A stretch of DNA of 64,000 nt from Nitrospira sp. Its GTDB lineage: Bacteria > Nitrospirota > Nitrospiria > Nitrospirales > Nitrospiraceae. A program made the translations under genes and the position numbers. The stretch spans positions 1 through 64,000 of the forward strand of contig JAHBWR010000007.1 of assembly GCA_019636875.1 (NCBI GenBank). Reading direction: 5' to 3'. The notes beneath the pieces are model-generated. The model was given only the letters and a program-made list of their open reading frames with translations, had not been told where the DNA came from and searched no databases. The first letter of the stretch is position 1; the number at the start of each line of letters is the position of its first letter. Below are positions 63,240 to 64,000 of this stretch, piece after piece.

Positions 63240-63617
63240 TCAAGAGCTTGCGGTATCCCGTGTGAGCAATTCCAGGAGATGCCCGTTCAAATCTCGAAAG
63301 TAGACACCTCGGCCGCCATTCCAATCATTGAGCGTTCGGTTCTCCGGATCCCATGGATGGCTGCCATATGCCAGGCCGGCCTGCTGAACTCGCTGTACAA
63401 TGGCATCGAATTCGTCGTCACTCACGTGAAACGCATAGTGATGGGATTCAAACGAATCATCCTGATCGAAATCAAACGTGAGTCTGTCATTCACCCTTAC
63501 CGGAGCAAAATGCCCCGAGGATCCCTCATAGGCAAGCCCGAAGAGGTCGGCAAAGAATCGAGCCGATGCCTCTTTGTCATGCGCAGGCACGATCGTGTGA
63601 TTGAGCTCAATCGTCAC
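63240..63617 (-). CDS. VOC-family protein, GTG start
   Basis: 125 residues from a GTG at 63617, which has GAGG six bases upstream and gives the family-typical beginning TIELNHTIVPAHDKEASARFF. It ends with YFRDLNGHLLELLTR. An ATG at 63638 would add seven atypical residues. It overlaps the upstream gene by 11 bases. Confidence 0.83.
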   Translation of the reverse strand: MTIELNHTIVPAHDKEASARFFADLFGLAYEGSSGHFAPVRVNDRLTFDFDQDDSFESHHYAFHVSDDEFDAIVQRVQQAGLAYGSHPWDPENRTLNDWNGGRGVYFRDLNGHLLELLTRDTASS

Positions 63618-63825
63618 GAAGAACCTCACATGCACCATGCTCTGTGAACGCAGTCAGCTCCTGTACGCTGCCTTCAAAGCGCGCTTTCCAGTCTGCTTGA
63701 GACGCAAAATGCGCGGGGTTCTCCATCGATCGCCGATAGAGTTCCACTGTTGACCGCACCCATGCTTTCGCGGCATCTTCACCGTCTCGAGCGCAGAGCA
63801 TGGCAATTCGCCTCCGCTCACTCAT
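63607..63825 (-). CDS. Small hypothetical protein
   Basis: 72 residues, helical: MSERRRIAMLCARDGEDAAKAWVR, then LYRRSMENPAHFASQADWKAR. Its end overlaps the VOC gene, suggesting co-translation. No family function is known and no clear ribosome binding site was seen, so the start is tentative. Confidence 0.6.
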   Translation of the reverse strand: MSERRRIAMLCARDGEDAAKAWVRSTVELYRRSMENPAHFASQADWKARFEGSVQELTAFTEHGACEVLRDD

Positions 63826-64000
63826 TATGGCGCGACTGGTCGCCGGAGGACATGCCAAGGACTGAACGCACGTTCCCTTCCTCGACTGGATGGGAAACTT
63901 GGTCCTCGCTCTCCGTGGTGCCGTGCTTGGTACGTTCAACCGGGACTGGTTTCGCTAGACGGTCTCCGCTCCGCCATATCTCGAGAGAAATGGCCAAAGA
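63826..64000. other. Right-edge sequence without a supported gene
   Basis: 175 bases to the window end. No gene start, repeat or terminator could be supported. Confidence 0.3.

Noticed and set aside
1-64000. Search for tRNA, rRNA, CRISPR arrays, insertion sequences and phage genes
   Set aside because: Nothing on either strand had the required motifs (T-loop GTTCGANTC with matching stems, regular spaced repeats, or transposase/integrase sequences).

Overview
The window looks like the chromosome of a Nitrospira-type bacterium (phylum Nitrospirota, nitrite-oxidising or comammox lineage). This is inferred from gene content, because there is no rRNA gene or nitrite oxidoreductase here to prove it. 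The content includes a complete 13-gene complex I operon, an alternative-complex-III-like operon carrying two cytochrome bd-like membrane subunits, a PQQ biosynthesis operon, and many small secreted, PRC-barrel and DUF genes common in such genomes. Sequence is GC-rich and evenly coding. I saw no tRNA, rRNA, CRISPR array, transposase, integrase or phage gene.

Layout. 1-2237 (minus): a SulP transporter fused to a beta-carbonic anhydrase, cut by the left edge. 2726-21393 (plus): transketolase, then nuoA-B-CD-E-F-G-H-I-J-K-L-M-N with mostly 4-nt ATGA overlaps, then transaldolase and a DoxX-like protein. 21449-27262 (minus): a small unknown gene, dodecin, a GH15 glucan/trehalose hydrolase, and a large hybrid sensor kinase with a single-domain response regulator divergent from it. 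27901-38706: an envelope and stress region with OmpA-like and DUF4398 lipoproteins, YtxH, a thioredoxin-fold protein, a CBS-pair protein, Yip1, TPR, two PRC-barrel proteins (one fused to an SmbP-like domain), DUF6335 and a RibD-C reductase. 38747-43139 (minus): pqqA-B-C-D-E followed by a PQQ-dependent sugar dehydrogenase. 43350-51816 (minus): the respiratory operon, made of a pentaheme cytochrome c, an MopB-like protein, an FeS protein, an NrfD-like protein, a DUF3341-cytochrome c fusion and two bd-like proteins. 51858-54864: ferritin-like protein, acetolactate-synthase-like enzyme, gluconokinase. 55113-63825: small accessory genes (DUF5069, pyrophosphatase, CHAD, SRPBCC, DUF899, SnoaL, MlaC, three VOC proteins, PhnB-like, DUF1579). 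Three reading frames here are broken, one by a frameshift and two by in-frame TAG codons.

How the genes fit together. Complex I and the complex-III-like/bd-like operon are two quinone-linked respiratory modules. In a nitrite oxidiser complex I would be expected to run in reverse to make NADH (inference). Transketolase and transaldolase flank nuo and supply the non-oxidative pentose phosphate pathway. PQQ synthesis, a PQQ sugar dehydrogenase and gluconokinase could form a periplasmic sugar-oxidation route feeding that pathway. The SulP-carbonic anhydrase fits an autotroph's need for bicarbonate. The candidate for a poorly described system is the respiratory operon at 43350-51816, where a complex-III-like electron-transfer module is encoded with a pair of bd-oxidase-like subunits, only one of which keeps the glutamate pair typical of CydA.
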